Assembly (NCBI GenBank): GCA_964631205.1 | Contig: CAZVWU010000008.1 | Coordinates: 1-31,641, forward strand | Reading direction: 5' to 3' | DNA length: 31,641 bases | DNA from: CAYYYJ01 sp964631205 | GTDB lineage: Archaea; Aenigmatarchaeota; Aenigmatarchaeia; QMZP01; JACQNV01 | Made by a program: the position numbers and the translations under genes | Shown: positions 8,736 through 14,482 of the stretch, piece by piece | Position numbering within the stretch: position 1 is the first letter of the stretch | How the letters are laid out: every line of letters begins with the position of its first letter | The notes under the pieces: generated by a model | Databases searched by the model: none | What the model was told of the DNA's origin: nothing | Seen by the model: the letters and a program-made list of their open reading frames with translations, nothing else

Positions 8736-8916
8736 AATTATTTATTTTTTTTCTTCCTCCTTCTCTTACAATTTCAACCAGATATACAAGACCATCAAAA
8801 TTACTGCATTGTTCTAATTCATTTTCAGCTTCAGCACGTTTTCTGGGAACTAGTCCTGGGAATACATCGGGAAACGTTGTGCCCATGATTACGAAATATT
8901 TTCTATCTAAATCCAT
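8719..8916 (-). CDS. Unrecognised 65-aa protein between rpoB'' and rpoB'
   Basis: I do not recognise this small protein. It begins MDLDRKYFVIMGTTFPDVFPG and ends in a basic tail, RKKINNYGCEK. It contains a central acidic helix (RAEAENELEQC) and a beta-like GLVYLVEIV. Its ATG lies 40 bp after the rpoB'' stop, and its 3' end overlaps the rpoB' start by 17 nt, so translation is probably coupled. The nearest purine-rich ribosome-like site is about 25 nt before the ATG, further than ideal, and the frame stays open upstream without another conventional start codon, so the exact start is uncertain. Position and overlap argue that it is a real gene. Confidence 0.65.
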   Translation of the reverse strand: MDLDRKYFVIMGTTFPDVFPGLVPRKRAEAENELEQCSNFDGLVYLVEIVREGGRKKINNYGCEK

Positions 8917-8956
8917 AATTTTTTCTAGTGCACGTCTTTTCCTCAGAAAAGAAGTG

Positions 8957-10444
8957 CTAATCGGCCAGCGCCAAATTCCCTATCCTGATCCCCTTCAGGA
9001 TCTTTTCATTTTCTTTTTTGTCAAGGCCTGGAGTGATTTCTGTTAATAAGGAGAGGTGTTTTCTAAGGCCGATTGAGCTTCCTTCAGGGGTCTCTGCAGG
9101 GCAGAGCCTTCCGAATTCGGTTGGATGTATCTCCCTTGCTGAGAAATGTTCTTGTGTGGAAGTCAGCGGCGAGACCACCGACCTTAAGTGGGAAACCATT
9201 TTGATGTAACAGCTCCTGTCGAGCCTTTGGGAGACGCCGGTCCTTCCCCCAATCCAATTGCCTGTTGCTAGGCTGGAAAGGATTTGCTTTGTCACTGCGT
9301 TTGCCTCTATGATGGCCTGCATGCTTGGGGTTTTTCCCCGCTTTATCAGCTTCTGGTAGTTGTAAGTCATTTTCGCTATCAGGCCCCACCTCCCCAATAA
9401 GATTGACCTGAATAATTGGCTTATCAGCTCGCCGGACATCAGCAGCCTTTTATTTGCATAATGGTCTATGTCATCCTGAGGTATCTGGCCGAGATAGAGC
9501 TTTATTATTTTCCTGCAGAGCTTTGCAAGGTATTTGGCTTTTGTGAGCCTGTTTGGGAACTCCTGGCCCAGGTGTGGGAGAAGGTATCGGTCAAGCAATT
9601 GGGCGACCCTTTCTTTCCTGTAATCTTCTGCGACTTTTATTTTTCTTCCAACAAAGTCAATTGCCTCTTCAACTGTTGTGACTTCACTCTCATACAGATT
9701 AATATACAATTCATTCAGTATTTCTGGGTCGTCCGATACTTGTTCACAGATCTCCTTGTCTGTCTCGAGGCCTAGGGCTTTGAGCAGTATAACAACTGGA
9801 AGCTTTTTCACATTTGCAAAAGAGATAAGGATTTCTCCGCTTGGCCTCATCTCAAATGAATGCTTCTGCTTGAATCCTGACCTTTCAGAGGCAAGCCTGA
9901 CTGCAACCGTGTTTCCTGTCTTTTGGAACAGAGGCTTATTTGTTGTGATCTCTTCTATTAAAACAAGGACCCTTTCTGTCCCGTTGATTATAAAATAGCC
10001 GCCGGGGTCTGATGGGTCTTCATTAGCCTTTATCAGCTCTTCTGCGCTCATACCGTATGTGGTACAAAGCTTTGACCTCACCATTACAGGGATTTCACCA
10101 ACATTGACTTTTTCCGGCTTTTCCTCTACTCCATTGTTTATTTGGATGACATCTATCCAGACAGGGGCAAGGTAGCTTAGGTTGCGCATCCTTGCCTCGC
10201 TTGGGAAGATTGTTCTCACAGAGCCATCTGCCTCTTTTATTGTCGGCTTGCCTACTTCAACCTTGCCAAATCTGAGCCTGAATTCGCCAGTTTCAGCTAT
10301 CAGCTTGATGACCCCTATCTCTTCCATTATTTTCTGGATGTTAAAAGCAATAAAATTGTTGAAAGAATCAATCTGGTATTTTACCCATCCCCTCTCCTTC
10401 TCAAAGCTCTTCAAAAGCGGTACGAAATTTTTGTCTTGGGCCAT
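8957..10444 (-). CDS. rpoB2: DNA-directed RNA polymerase subunit B'' (N-terminal half of Rpo2)
   Basis: The N-terminal half of the second-largest RNA polymerase subunit (protrusion, lobe, fork). The 495 residues begin MAQDKNFVPLLKSFEKERGWVK; visible blocks include GGYFIINGTERVLVLIEE (about 150), MSGELISQLFR and, near the end, the fork sequence VVSPLTSTQEHFSAREIHPTEFGRLCPAETPEGSSIGL. It ends shortly after LRKHLSLLTEI, where the euryarchaeal split is expected. The gene lies 105 bp downstream of rpoH; that gap holds no convincing ORF. Confidence 0.97.
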   Translation of the reverse strand: MAQDKNFVPLLKSFEKERGWVKYQIDSFNNFIAFNIQKIMEEIGVIKLIAETGEFRLRFGKVEVGKPTIKEADGSVRTIFPSEARMRNLSYLAPVWIDVIQINNGVEEKPEKVNVGEIPVMVRSKLCTTYGMSAEELIKANEDPSDPGGYFIINGTERVLVLIEEITTNKPLFQKTGNTVAVRLASERSGFKQKHSFEMRPSGEILISFANVKKLPVVILLKALGLETDKEICEQVSDDPEILNELYINLYESEVTTVEEAIDFVGRKIKVAEDYRKERVAQLLDRYLLPHLGQEFPNRLTKAKYLAKLCRKIIKLYLGQIPQDDIDHYANKRLLMSGELISQLFRSILLGRWGLIAKMTYNYQKLIKRGKTPSMQAIIEANAVTKQILSSLATGNWIGGRTGVSQRLDRSCYIKMVSHLRSVVSPLTSTQEHFSAREIHPTEFGRLCPAETPEGSSIGLRKHLSLLTEITPGLDKKENEKILKGIRIGNLALAD

Positions 10445-10549
10445 TACACACTTAAGGTGAATAATCTTGAAGGGACGCCTGCCCTGATTCCACCTTATTG
10501 GAAGGGCATAGATCTTGTCCGAAGGTGAATGTCCATGCCGTCTTACAGA

Positions 10550-10774
10550 CTATTTGACCAGCCTGTAGTATGTTGTAACCCCTGCAGTCAGGGATTCCCT
10601 TGTTATTTTTATCACGTCGCCTGATTTGGGTTTCAACTCATTTATTGCAGGATCTTCGGAAAATATGAATGGGAGCTGCTTGTCTGCTGTGCCGAGCTTC
10701 TGGAGCAGCTCTTCTTTCTCTTCAGGAGGCAATATCTCATGCTTGGGCACCGACACATGGTTTAATGTTGTCAT
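10550..10774 (-). CDS. rpoH: DNA-directed RNA polymerase subunit H (Rpo5)
   Basis: A small archaeal/eukaryotic RNA polymerase jaw subunit, equivalent to the C-terminal domain of Rpb5. At 74 residues it has the normal archaeal size, and starts TTLNHVSVPKHEILPPEEKEELLQKLG. The conserved core is PFIFSEDPAINELKPKSGDVIKITRES ending in TYYRLVK. It is the first gene of the polymerase operon, as in other archaea. No ribosome site precedes the ATG. A TATA-like CTATAAGT about 20 nt upstream would give a nearly leaderless mRNA. Confidence 0.96.
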   Translation of the reverse strand: MTTLNHVSVPKHEILPPEEKEELLQKLGTADKQLPFIFSEDPAINELKPKSGDVIKITRESLTAGVTTYYRLVK

Positions 10775-10867
10775 AACGCAATTTACTTATAGAACTTAAC
10801 ACCGAAAAAAAATTTAGATCCAGGCTCCAGTCTGACATCTAGCATTTAATGAATCTATAATATACAA

Positions 10868-10890
10868 TATGGATATATAAAGCTTTCGGC
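10868..10890 (-). promoter_or_regulatory. BRE/TATA promoter candidate for the rpoH operon
   Basis: On the minus strand CGAAAGCTTTATATATCC is a good archaeal BRE-TATA match and would start RNA near 10845, giving a leader of about 70 nt before rpoH. A second TATA-like box, CTATAAGTAAA at about 10786-10797, would give a nearly leaderless transcript. I cannot tell which is used. Confidence 0.5.
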
Positions 10891-10898
10891 TTTTGTCA

Positions 10899-10917
10899 CC
10901 GGAAGTATATAAAAGAT
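10899..10917 (+). promoter_or_regulatory. BRE/TATA promoter, leaderless gene
   Basis: CCGGAAGTATATAAAAG lies with its TATA centre about 25 nt before the ATG at 10935, so transcription should begin at or very near the start codon. No ribosome site is seen, which fits a leaderless mRNA. Confidence 0.7.
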
Positions 10918-10934
10918 TGTGACTGTAAGGGTTT

Positions 10935-11417
10935 ATGATCATTACCATCTGCTGCAGCCTTGATTTTGTTGAGAGGATAAAGGAAGTGTCTGGGACGCTG
11001 ATGGGAATGGGGCATACTGTCCTGCTGCCGAGAACAGCCGAGAGGGTAATAAAAGGGGAGCTGACTCAGGGAGATATACTAAATGAGAAGGAAAGCGGGG
11101 AGATCGTAAACAGGATGGTAAGGTATGATGCCATTAAAGTGCATTGTGAAAAAATAAAAAACTCCGACGGGATTCTTGTGCTGAATTTTGATAAAATGGT
11201 TGAAATAGATCCTTACACAATTGATCAGGGATCTATTTCCAATAAGGTTCAGATTAAAAATTACATTGGCGGGGCTGTTTTTCTTGAGATGGGGTTTGCT
11301 CATGTTTTTAACAAAAAAATATTCTTGCTGAATCCGATTCCAGATGTGAGTTATAAGGATGAGGTAGTTGCTATGAGGCCTGTTGTTTTGGATGGGGCTT
11401 TGGGGAAAATAAAGTAA
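10935..11417 (+). CDS. Nucleoside 2-deoxyribosyltransferase-like protein
   Basis: The 160 residues resemble the nucleoside 2-deoxyribosyltransferase / YtoQ-like Rossmannoid superfamily. A first strand IITICCSLDF is followed by helices and a GHTVLLPR strand, then NSDGILVLNFDK, then the family-typical IGGAVFLEMGFAHVFNKKIFLLNPIP, where the Glu of LEMGFA would be the catalytic acid. Members cleave or exchange N-glycosidic bonds of nucleosides or nucleotides, but several are only related binders, so the substrate is unknown. It stands divergent from rpoH, behind its own leaderless promoter, and is followed by tRNA-Lys. Confidence 0.7.
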   Translation: MIITICCSLDFVERIKEVSGTLMGMGHTVLLPRTAERVIKGELTQGDILNEKESGEIVNRMVRYDAIKVHCEKIKNSDGILVLNFDKMVEIDPYTIDQGSISNKVQIKNYIGGAVFLEMGFAHVFNKKIFLLNPIPDVSYKDEVVAMRPVVLDGALGKIK

Positions 11418-11505
11418 TCTTTTCTTTTGGACTGTGGTTTTCTTTTTTGAAAAGAAAGCAGTTTTTGGATTGATTTGAGGGAGATAAAGTAATCTTTTCT
11501 TATTT
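11403..11505. repeat. About 20-bp direct repeats flanking a Y/R hairpin
   Basis: ATAAAGTAATCTTTTCTT occurs at about 11408-11425, across the stop codon of the upstream gene, and again at about 11485-11502. Between them lies a hairpin in which TTTCTTTT pairs with AAAAGAAA, the same kind of pyrimidine/purine stem found in the introns of the adjacent tRNA genes. It looks like a small duplication or insertion next to the tRNA cluster. Confidence 0.55.
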
Positions 11506-11508
11506 AAA
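11497..11508 (+). promoter_or_regulatory. TATA box for the tRNA-Lys / tRNA-Asp unit
   Basis: TTATTTAAATAAT is centred about 30 nt before the first base of tRNA-Lys. No promoter can fit between the two tRNAs (2-nt spacer), so both must be transcribed from here. Confidence 0.55.
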
Positions 11509-11551
11509 TAATGTCATGAATATTATTAGATTACGGGCCCGTAGCTCAGCC

Positions 11552-11643
11552 TCTAAGCCTTTCTTTCGCAAAAGAAAGGCTACAGTCTACCCAAAGAAAG
11601 GCAAATACTGTAGTACTCTGTAAAATAGAAGGCTTAGCTGGAT
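11552..11643 (+). other. tRNA-Lys D-loop intron, 92 nt
   Basis: A BHB can be drawn: exon TCAG pairs with CTGG, with 3-nt bulges CCT and ATT, and the intron is closed by a perfect 7-bp helix CTAAGCC/GGCTTAG. Cutting after the second bulge base restores a normal D-loop (A14 G15 C C U G18 G19 U A21). Inside is the hairpin AGCCTTTCTTT / AAAGAAAGGCT, then ACCCAAAGAAAGGC, the module shared with the tRNA-Asp introns and the 5S insertion. Confidence 0.85.
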
Positions 11644-11664
11644 TGGTAGAGCGTCCGGCTTTTA

Positions 11665-11722
11665 ATATTAAATTAAAAGCATGTTTAGTAGCCACGTTGG
11701 TTACGATGACAGAATAGAAGAG
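11665..11722 (+). other. tRNA-Lys anticodon-loop intron, 58 nt (position 37/38)
   Basis: Canonical archaeal intron position. BHB: CTTT pairs with GAAG (one wobble), bulges TAA and AGA, inner helix TATT/AATA. Removal leaves C32-U33-UUU-A37-A38 and the stem TCCGG/CCGGC. It lacks the pyrimidine-tract hairpin seen in the other introns, so it may be an older, unrelated intron. Confidence 0.85.
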
Positions 11723-11738
11723 ACCGGCAGGTCGTGGG

Positions 11739-11794
11739 AAGCTGCAAGAGAGCCTTGCAGTTCGCGAATTCAACTGCTGGTTGGAGCTGAAAAT
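11739..11794 (+). other. tRNA-Lys T-loop interruption, 49 extra nt with possible mini-exon
   Basis: Between the T-stem strands GTGGG and CCCAC are 56 nt where 7 are expected. Two hairpins are visible: CTGCAAG/CTTGCAG (11742-11760) and TTCAAC/GTTGGA (11769-11785). Between them is TTCGCGAA. The simplest way to get a canonical T-loop TTCGAAT is two introns of 22 and 27 nt around the mini-exon TTCG, but I could not draw a convincing BHB for those junctions. A TTCG/TGAA helix allows one imperfect alternative giving TTCGCGT. Confidence 0.55.
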
Positions 11795-11824
11795 CCCACC
11801 GGGCCCGTTGCCCAGGTGGTGCAG

Positions 11825-11930
11825 CATAACCTTTTCTTCAAGAGAAAAGGTTAATCAAAAGAGGAGCCTAAAATTTCCTCGCTTCGGTTCGGAAATTTTT
11901 ACGGCTTCCAGAAGAAAGGGTTGCGCACAA
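11825..11930 (+). other. tRNA-Asp D-loop intron, 106 nt
   Basis: BHB: exon GTGC pairs with GCAC, bulges AGC and AAC, then a helix TAACC/GGTTG after one A-C mismatch. Removal gives the D-loop AGCGGCCTA. Internal parts are the hairpin AACCTTTTCTT...AGAGAAAAGGTT, then TCAAAAGAGG, then a second hairpin AAAATTTCC/GGAAATTTTT enclosed by GAGCC/GGCTTC. Its first 85 nt align with the anticodon intron of the same gene. Confidence 0.85.
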
Positions 11931-11953
11931 CGGCCTAGCATAGAGCCCTGTCA

Positions 11954-12049
11954 CTTAAGCCTTTTTTCAAGAAAAAGGCTTATGCCAAAAAGGTGGCTAA
12001 AAATATTTCGCTTCGGCTCAATATTTTTTACGCCTTCCATTAAGCAGAT
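11954..12049 (+). other. tRNA-Asp anticodon-loop intron, 96 nt (position 37/38)
   Basis: BHB: exon CTGT pairs with GCAG, bulges CAC and ATC, inner helix TTAA/TTAA; removal restores the 7-nt anticodon loop. Same modular order as the D-loop intron: hairpin AAGCCTTTTTT/AAAAAGGCTT, then GCCAAAAAGG, then hairpin AAAAATATT/AATATTTTT with a CGCTTCGGCTC loop, then TTACGCCTTCCA. The two introns are plainly paralogous. Confidence 0.88.
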
Positions 12050-12090
12050 CGGCTCTGACCCGGGTTCAAATCCCGGCTTGGGCGCCTTTG

Positions 12091-12131
12091 GTTGGACTAC
12101 ATATCCCTAGGGTTTTAAAATCCTGGGGAGG
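12091..12131 (+). repeat. 41-bp direct repeat, copy 1 (6 bp after tRNA-Asp)
   Basis: Runs GTTGGACTACATATCCC through TAGGGTTTTAAAATCC to TGGGGAGG. It differs from the copy at 17304-17345 by one substitution and one missing C. It has internal dyad symmetry (AGGGTTTT/AAAATCCT and C-rich/G-rich flanks), so the RNA could form a strong hairpin. Its position beside a tRNA gene and the second copy 5.2 kb away suggest the boundary of an inserted segment. Confidence 0.75.
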
Positions 12132-12141
12132 TAGTTCAGCT

Positions 12142-12306
12142 ATGGAAACTGATTATAAGACTGTCAGGTATATGATGCCTGAAAGCCACAAAAGGCAGTA
12201 CAACACAAAACTCCAACTTGTCCAAAACAACCAGAGATTAAGTGATGTACAAAGAAATGAGATTTTGTTTCTTCCAGTTTTTAATGTTTATGCTCCAACT
12301 ATATAA
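12142..12306 (+). CDS. Doubtful 54-aa ORF
   Basis: An ATG lies 10 nt after GGGGAGG, which happens to be the end of direct repeat copy 1. The product begins METDYKTVRYMMPESHKR and shows no domain that I recognise. Codon use is unremarkable and length marginal, so this may be chance. The rest of the stretch up to 12490 contains only overlapping low-complexity frames and nothing I can support. Confidence 0.25.
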   Translation: METDYKTVRYMMPESHKRQYNTKLQLVQNNQRLSDVQRNEILFLPVFNVYAPTI

Positions 12307-12490
12307 TAGGTTCTGGGGTTATGAGAAGAAAGGCGCTTTTGAAATATCTCACAGAGACGTGCAGTGCAATAAAAAGGGCATATCCTGTGCGTATTGGCTG
12401 TGCAGACGAATAGTATTTTTTGTTTCATCATTGGACGGCTTCTCTTCTGCTTATTATGTTTATATGGGATTATTGATCCATCGAACTAAG

Positions 12491-13516
12491 TTATGTCTTA
12501 ACGCCACTTTCATCTACAGAGAATAGGTTCTTCTCAGAATCTAGAGTAACCTTAACACCCAAAGGCAAAGTTATTATAGGATCCGCATGGCCAATATTCA
12601 CATTGCACAACACGGGGAAACTATAATCTTTTGTGTGATCCCGTATGACTTCTTCGAAGGCCTTTTCTTTCCCTTTATAGCCAAAAGGCCTCCCAACAAT
12701 TAACCCCCTTATTTTATCAAAAACTCCAGAGTTTTTCAAATCAGTTAGTTGCGCGTCTATGTAGTTTAGAGGTTCACCCTTTCCAAACTCTTGGCCTTCG
12801 GGTGTCTCAATAAAAAATACTTTATTTTTATAATTTCCATCAAACTCTGTCCCTCTTAACTGAAGCAACGAGTATAAACAACCTCCAATTGTTTTCCCCT
12901 TGGCTTTACCAGCATTTATCCATTGAAACCCCTCATTCTGGTAGAGGTTTCTTGGCCTCTTCGTGTCAAGCTTTTTTGACCAGTCTAGGGTTTCATCTGT
13001 CCATGATTTTGAAGGTTCTACCTTTCCAATAGGGGAAGCTCTTGTGACAGCCTTTAAGAAATATTGTATTGTATAATCCAGTGAATTAGGATATTCACCA
13101 AACTGTGTCATGGCACATGGTCCATAGAAAGTTGTCAAGCCTGTTTTTTTCAGTATGGAATAATGCAGGATTGTGATATCTGAATACCCACAAAAGATCT
13201 TTGGGTTCTTTTTTATTATCTGGTAATCTATCTTAGTTATCAGTTCGTTGCATGAGAATCCCCCAATAACGCACAATATGGCTTTTATTTGATTGTCTGT
13301 GAACGCTTCGTGCAGATCGCTTATTCTTTCATCAACTGTTCCTGCTTTTCCTTTAACATTATTTTTTGCTGTTGGAAACACTTTTACATTGAAACCAAGC
13401 GACTCCAATGACTTTTTTGCTTTGTCCACTCTATGGGGAAACATCCCGCCCAAACCGCTCGATGGCCCTATAAAGGCAATTGTATCGCCCTTTTCTAACT
13501 TAGCCGGTTTTATCAT
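12491..13516 (-). CDS. S66-family peptidase (LD-carboxypeptidase / MccF-like)
   Basis: Serine peptidase of the S66 family, which includes LD-carboxypeptidase and the microcin C immunity protein MccF that cleaves the amide bond of toxic aminoacyl/peptidyl-nucleotides. The 341 residues carry the nucleophile Ser112 in FCGYSDIT, the Glu of FFIETPEG (about 236) and the His of NIGHADP (about 313), with triad spacing like MccF. The N-terminal GDTIAFIGPSS motif is typical. Archaea lack murein, so a role in detoxifying nucleotide-linked antibiotics or in peptide recycling is more likely than cell-wall turnover. It is the last gene of a three-gene operon, 9 bp after the HIT gene. Confidence 0.9.
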   Translation of the reverse strand: MIKPAKLEKGDTIAFIGPSSGLGGMFPHRVDKAKKSLESLGFNVKVFPTAKNNVKGKAGTVDERISDLHEAFTDNQIKAILCVIGGFSCNELITKIDYQIIKKNPKIFCGYSDITILHYSILKKTGLTTFYGPCAMTQFGEYPNSLDYTIQYFLKAVTRASPIGKVEPSKSWTDETLDWSKKLDTKRPRNLYQNEGFQWINAGKAKGKTIGGCLYSLLQLRGTEFDGNYKNKVFFIETPEGQEFGKGEPLNYIDAQLTDLKNSGVFDKIRGLIVGRPFGYKGKEKAFEEVIRDHTKDYSFPVLCNVNIGHADPIITLPLGVKVTLDSEKNLFSVDESGVKT

Positions 13517-13525
13517 AATAATTTA

Positions 13526-13957
13526 CTATTGGAACAGCGTGGCTATAACTTCAAGCTCTTCGTCTGACATCCGTTTCCCGTGTTGAGTACTGATATAGCC
13601 AGGATATTTATTAAGATCTATTGTATCAGGAGATACAGAAGCAGCTACCTCAAATATTGGATATAGTTTTATGTGGGCATGGTCTACTTCCATACCCTCC
13701 ATAACCATACATGTTCTGAGAGCACCTAGTTTTCTGTCAACTAATTTTGCCACTTTTTTTGTTGCAGCCATCAAATCTGTATACTCGCCATCTTTCATAT
13801 CAAAAACATAACTTCCGACATGCCTTTTAGGAAGGATTAGCGATTGACCTCTAACAGAGGGGTAGATATCAAGTATGGCTATATGCATATCATCCTCATA
13901 TAGTCTATGCGATCGTACTTCTTTATCGACGATCCTGCAAAATAAGCATTTATCCAT
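13526..13957 (-). CDS. HIT-family nucleotide hydrolase, variant triad
   Basis: Histidine-triad proteins hydrolyse or transfer nucleotide phosphoramidates, aminoacyl-adenylates and dinucleotides. The 143 residues start MDKCLFCRIVDKEV with the usual Cys-x2-Cys, have GQSLILPKRHVGSY, and end the fold with VDHAHIKLYP. The motif is His93-x-His95-x-Lys97: the nucleophilic second His is there, but the third triad His is Lys, so chemistry may differ. GGAGGGATC precedes the ATG. It overlaps the upstream SWIM gene by 8 nt and leads into the MccF-like gene. Some HIT proteins give resistance to microcin C-type aminoacyl nucleotides, which fits the neighbour. Confidence 0.88.
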   Translation of the reverse strand: MDKCLFCRIVDKEVRSHRLYEDDMHIAILDIYPSVRGQSLILPKRHVGSYVFDMKDGEYTDLMAATKKVAKLVDRKLGALRTCMVMEGMEVDHAHIKLYPIFEVAASVSPDTIDLNKYPGYISTQHGKRMSDEELEVIATLFQ

Positions 13958-14411
13958 CTAACGATCCCTCCAGAACATTATAATCCAGAGGTATTTCACT
14001 GCTCAGTAAATCTCCCCTTCTCTTAATGGTTAATGTGTTATTTCCGATCTCTTTTCTCCCTATTATTACCTTATCTGGAATCCCATAAAAATCTGACAAC
14101 TTTGCTTTTTCTTTAAATGTCTTACCACACCTGTCATCTAGGACAGCTTTTATGGTTTTTGTTATTGTTTGATTCCCTTGCTGATCTATGGTTTTTTCTA
14201 TGCCCAGATAATAGTCCACTGCCCAATTGTGTTTGCATTTTATTTGCCTCGACTCAAAATCTGGACAGGTGCATTTTGTTTCCTTGATATTTTCCTTATA
14301 GACAAGGTAAGCCCCGCTTCCTGTCTGGCTTGGGACTATCCAGCCTTTTGAATTCTGGCTTATCCCGCCCTTTTGTGCTATTTCCATGCCTTTTTGTTGC
14401 CGTGTTTCCAT
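13950..14411 (-). CDS. Chimera: transposase-type SWIM zinc finger plus ProRS-like anticodon-binding segment
   Basis: Residues 1-68 (METRQQKGMEIAQ, WIVPSQTGSGAYLV, Cys47-x-Cys49-x9-Cys59-x-His61) match the SWIM finger that stands at the N terminus of some DDE transposases. Residues about 86-133 (IKAVLDDR, GKTFKEKAKLSDFYGIPDKVIIG, NNTLTIKRR) match the core of the class II anticodon-binding domain, closest to prolyl-tRNA synthetase. No transposase catalytic domain and no synthetase catalytic domain follow. AAGGTGATTT precedes the ATG, a perfect archaeal ribosome site, so it is expressed as one 153-aa protein. First gene of the operon with the HIT and MccF-like genes. Function unknown; RNA or tRNA binding is a guess from the second part. 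Confidence 0.75.
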   Translation of the reverse strand: METRQQKGMEIAQKGGISQNSKGWIVPSQTGSGAYLVYKENIKETKCTCPDFESRQIKCKHNWAVDYYLGIEKTIDQQGNQTITKTIKAVLDDRCGKTFKEKAKLSDFYGIPDKVIIGRKEIGNNTLTIKRRGDLLSSEIPLDYNVLEGSLDG

Positions 14412-14454
14412 AAATCACCTTAATATGTTATTACCTAATAATATATTAGTTAGT

Positions 14455-14467
14455 AAGCTTTAAATAC
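14455..14467 (+). promoter_or_regulatory. TATA box ahead of the zinc ribbon / methyltransferase genes
   Basis: AGCTTTAAATACTT is centred about 22-27 nt before ATG codons at 14483 and 14489, giving a leaderless or nearly leaderless RNA. The preceding near-palindrome CTAATAATATATTAG lies between the two divergent operons and could serve the minus-strand operon as TATA or operator. Confidence 0.5.
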
Positions 14468-14482
14468 TTGACTAACCAATAT

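Larger units (their letters stand above)
11535..11807 (+). tRNA. tRNA-Lys(UUU), interrupted in D-loop, anticodon loop and T-arm
   Basis: The acceptor GGGCCCG (11535-11541) pairs perfectly with CGGGCCC (11800-11806), with discriminator G at 11807. The D-stem is GCTC/GAGC, the anticodon loop CTTTTAA reads UUU, and the T-stem is GTGGG/CCCAC. The gene spans 273 nt instead of 74. Removing 11552-11643 gives the canonical D-arm GCTCAGCCTGGTAGAGC; removing 11665-11722 gives a 7-nt anticodon loop. That leaves 49 extra nt inside the T-loop (11739-11794). Pair 27-43 is a U-C mismatch; the rest matches archaeal tRNA-Lys closely. Identity is secure; the T-arm processing route is not. Confidence 0.9.
11810..12084 (+). 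tRNA. tRNA-Asp(GUC), interrupted in D-loop and anticodon loop
   Basis: Acceptor GCCCAGG (11810-11816) pairs with CTTGGGC (12077-12083, one G-U), discriminator G at 12084, CCA not encoded. The D-stem is GTGC/GCAT, the anticodon stem GAGCC/GGCTC, the loop C-U-GUC-A-C, and the T-arm CCGGG-TTCAAAT-CCCGG. The gene spans 275 nt; taking out introns 11825-11930 and 11954-12049 leaves exactly 73 nt, the expected mature length. It begins 2 nt after tRNA-Lys, so a joint precursor must be cut between them. Confidence 0.93.

Noticed and set aside
11552..12049. Intron-encoded C/D box guide RNA, as in some archaeal tRNA-Trp introns
   Set aside because: GATGA appears in the tRNA-Lys anticodon intron, but no box D CTGA at suitable spacing or second box pair was found.
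11546..12110. ORFs of about 93-109 codons overlapping the tRNA genes on both strands
   Set aside because: They run through tRNA exons and introns, so coding is very unlikely. No homing-endonuclease motif (LAGLIDADG) is present in any intron.
12125..12140. GGGGAGG followed by TAGTTCAGC, which looks like the 5' end of another tRNA
   Set aside because: No matching D-stem, anticodon or T-arm was found in the next 350 nt; half of the sequence belongs to the direct repeat.
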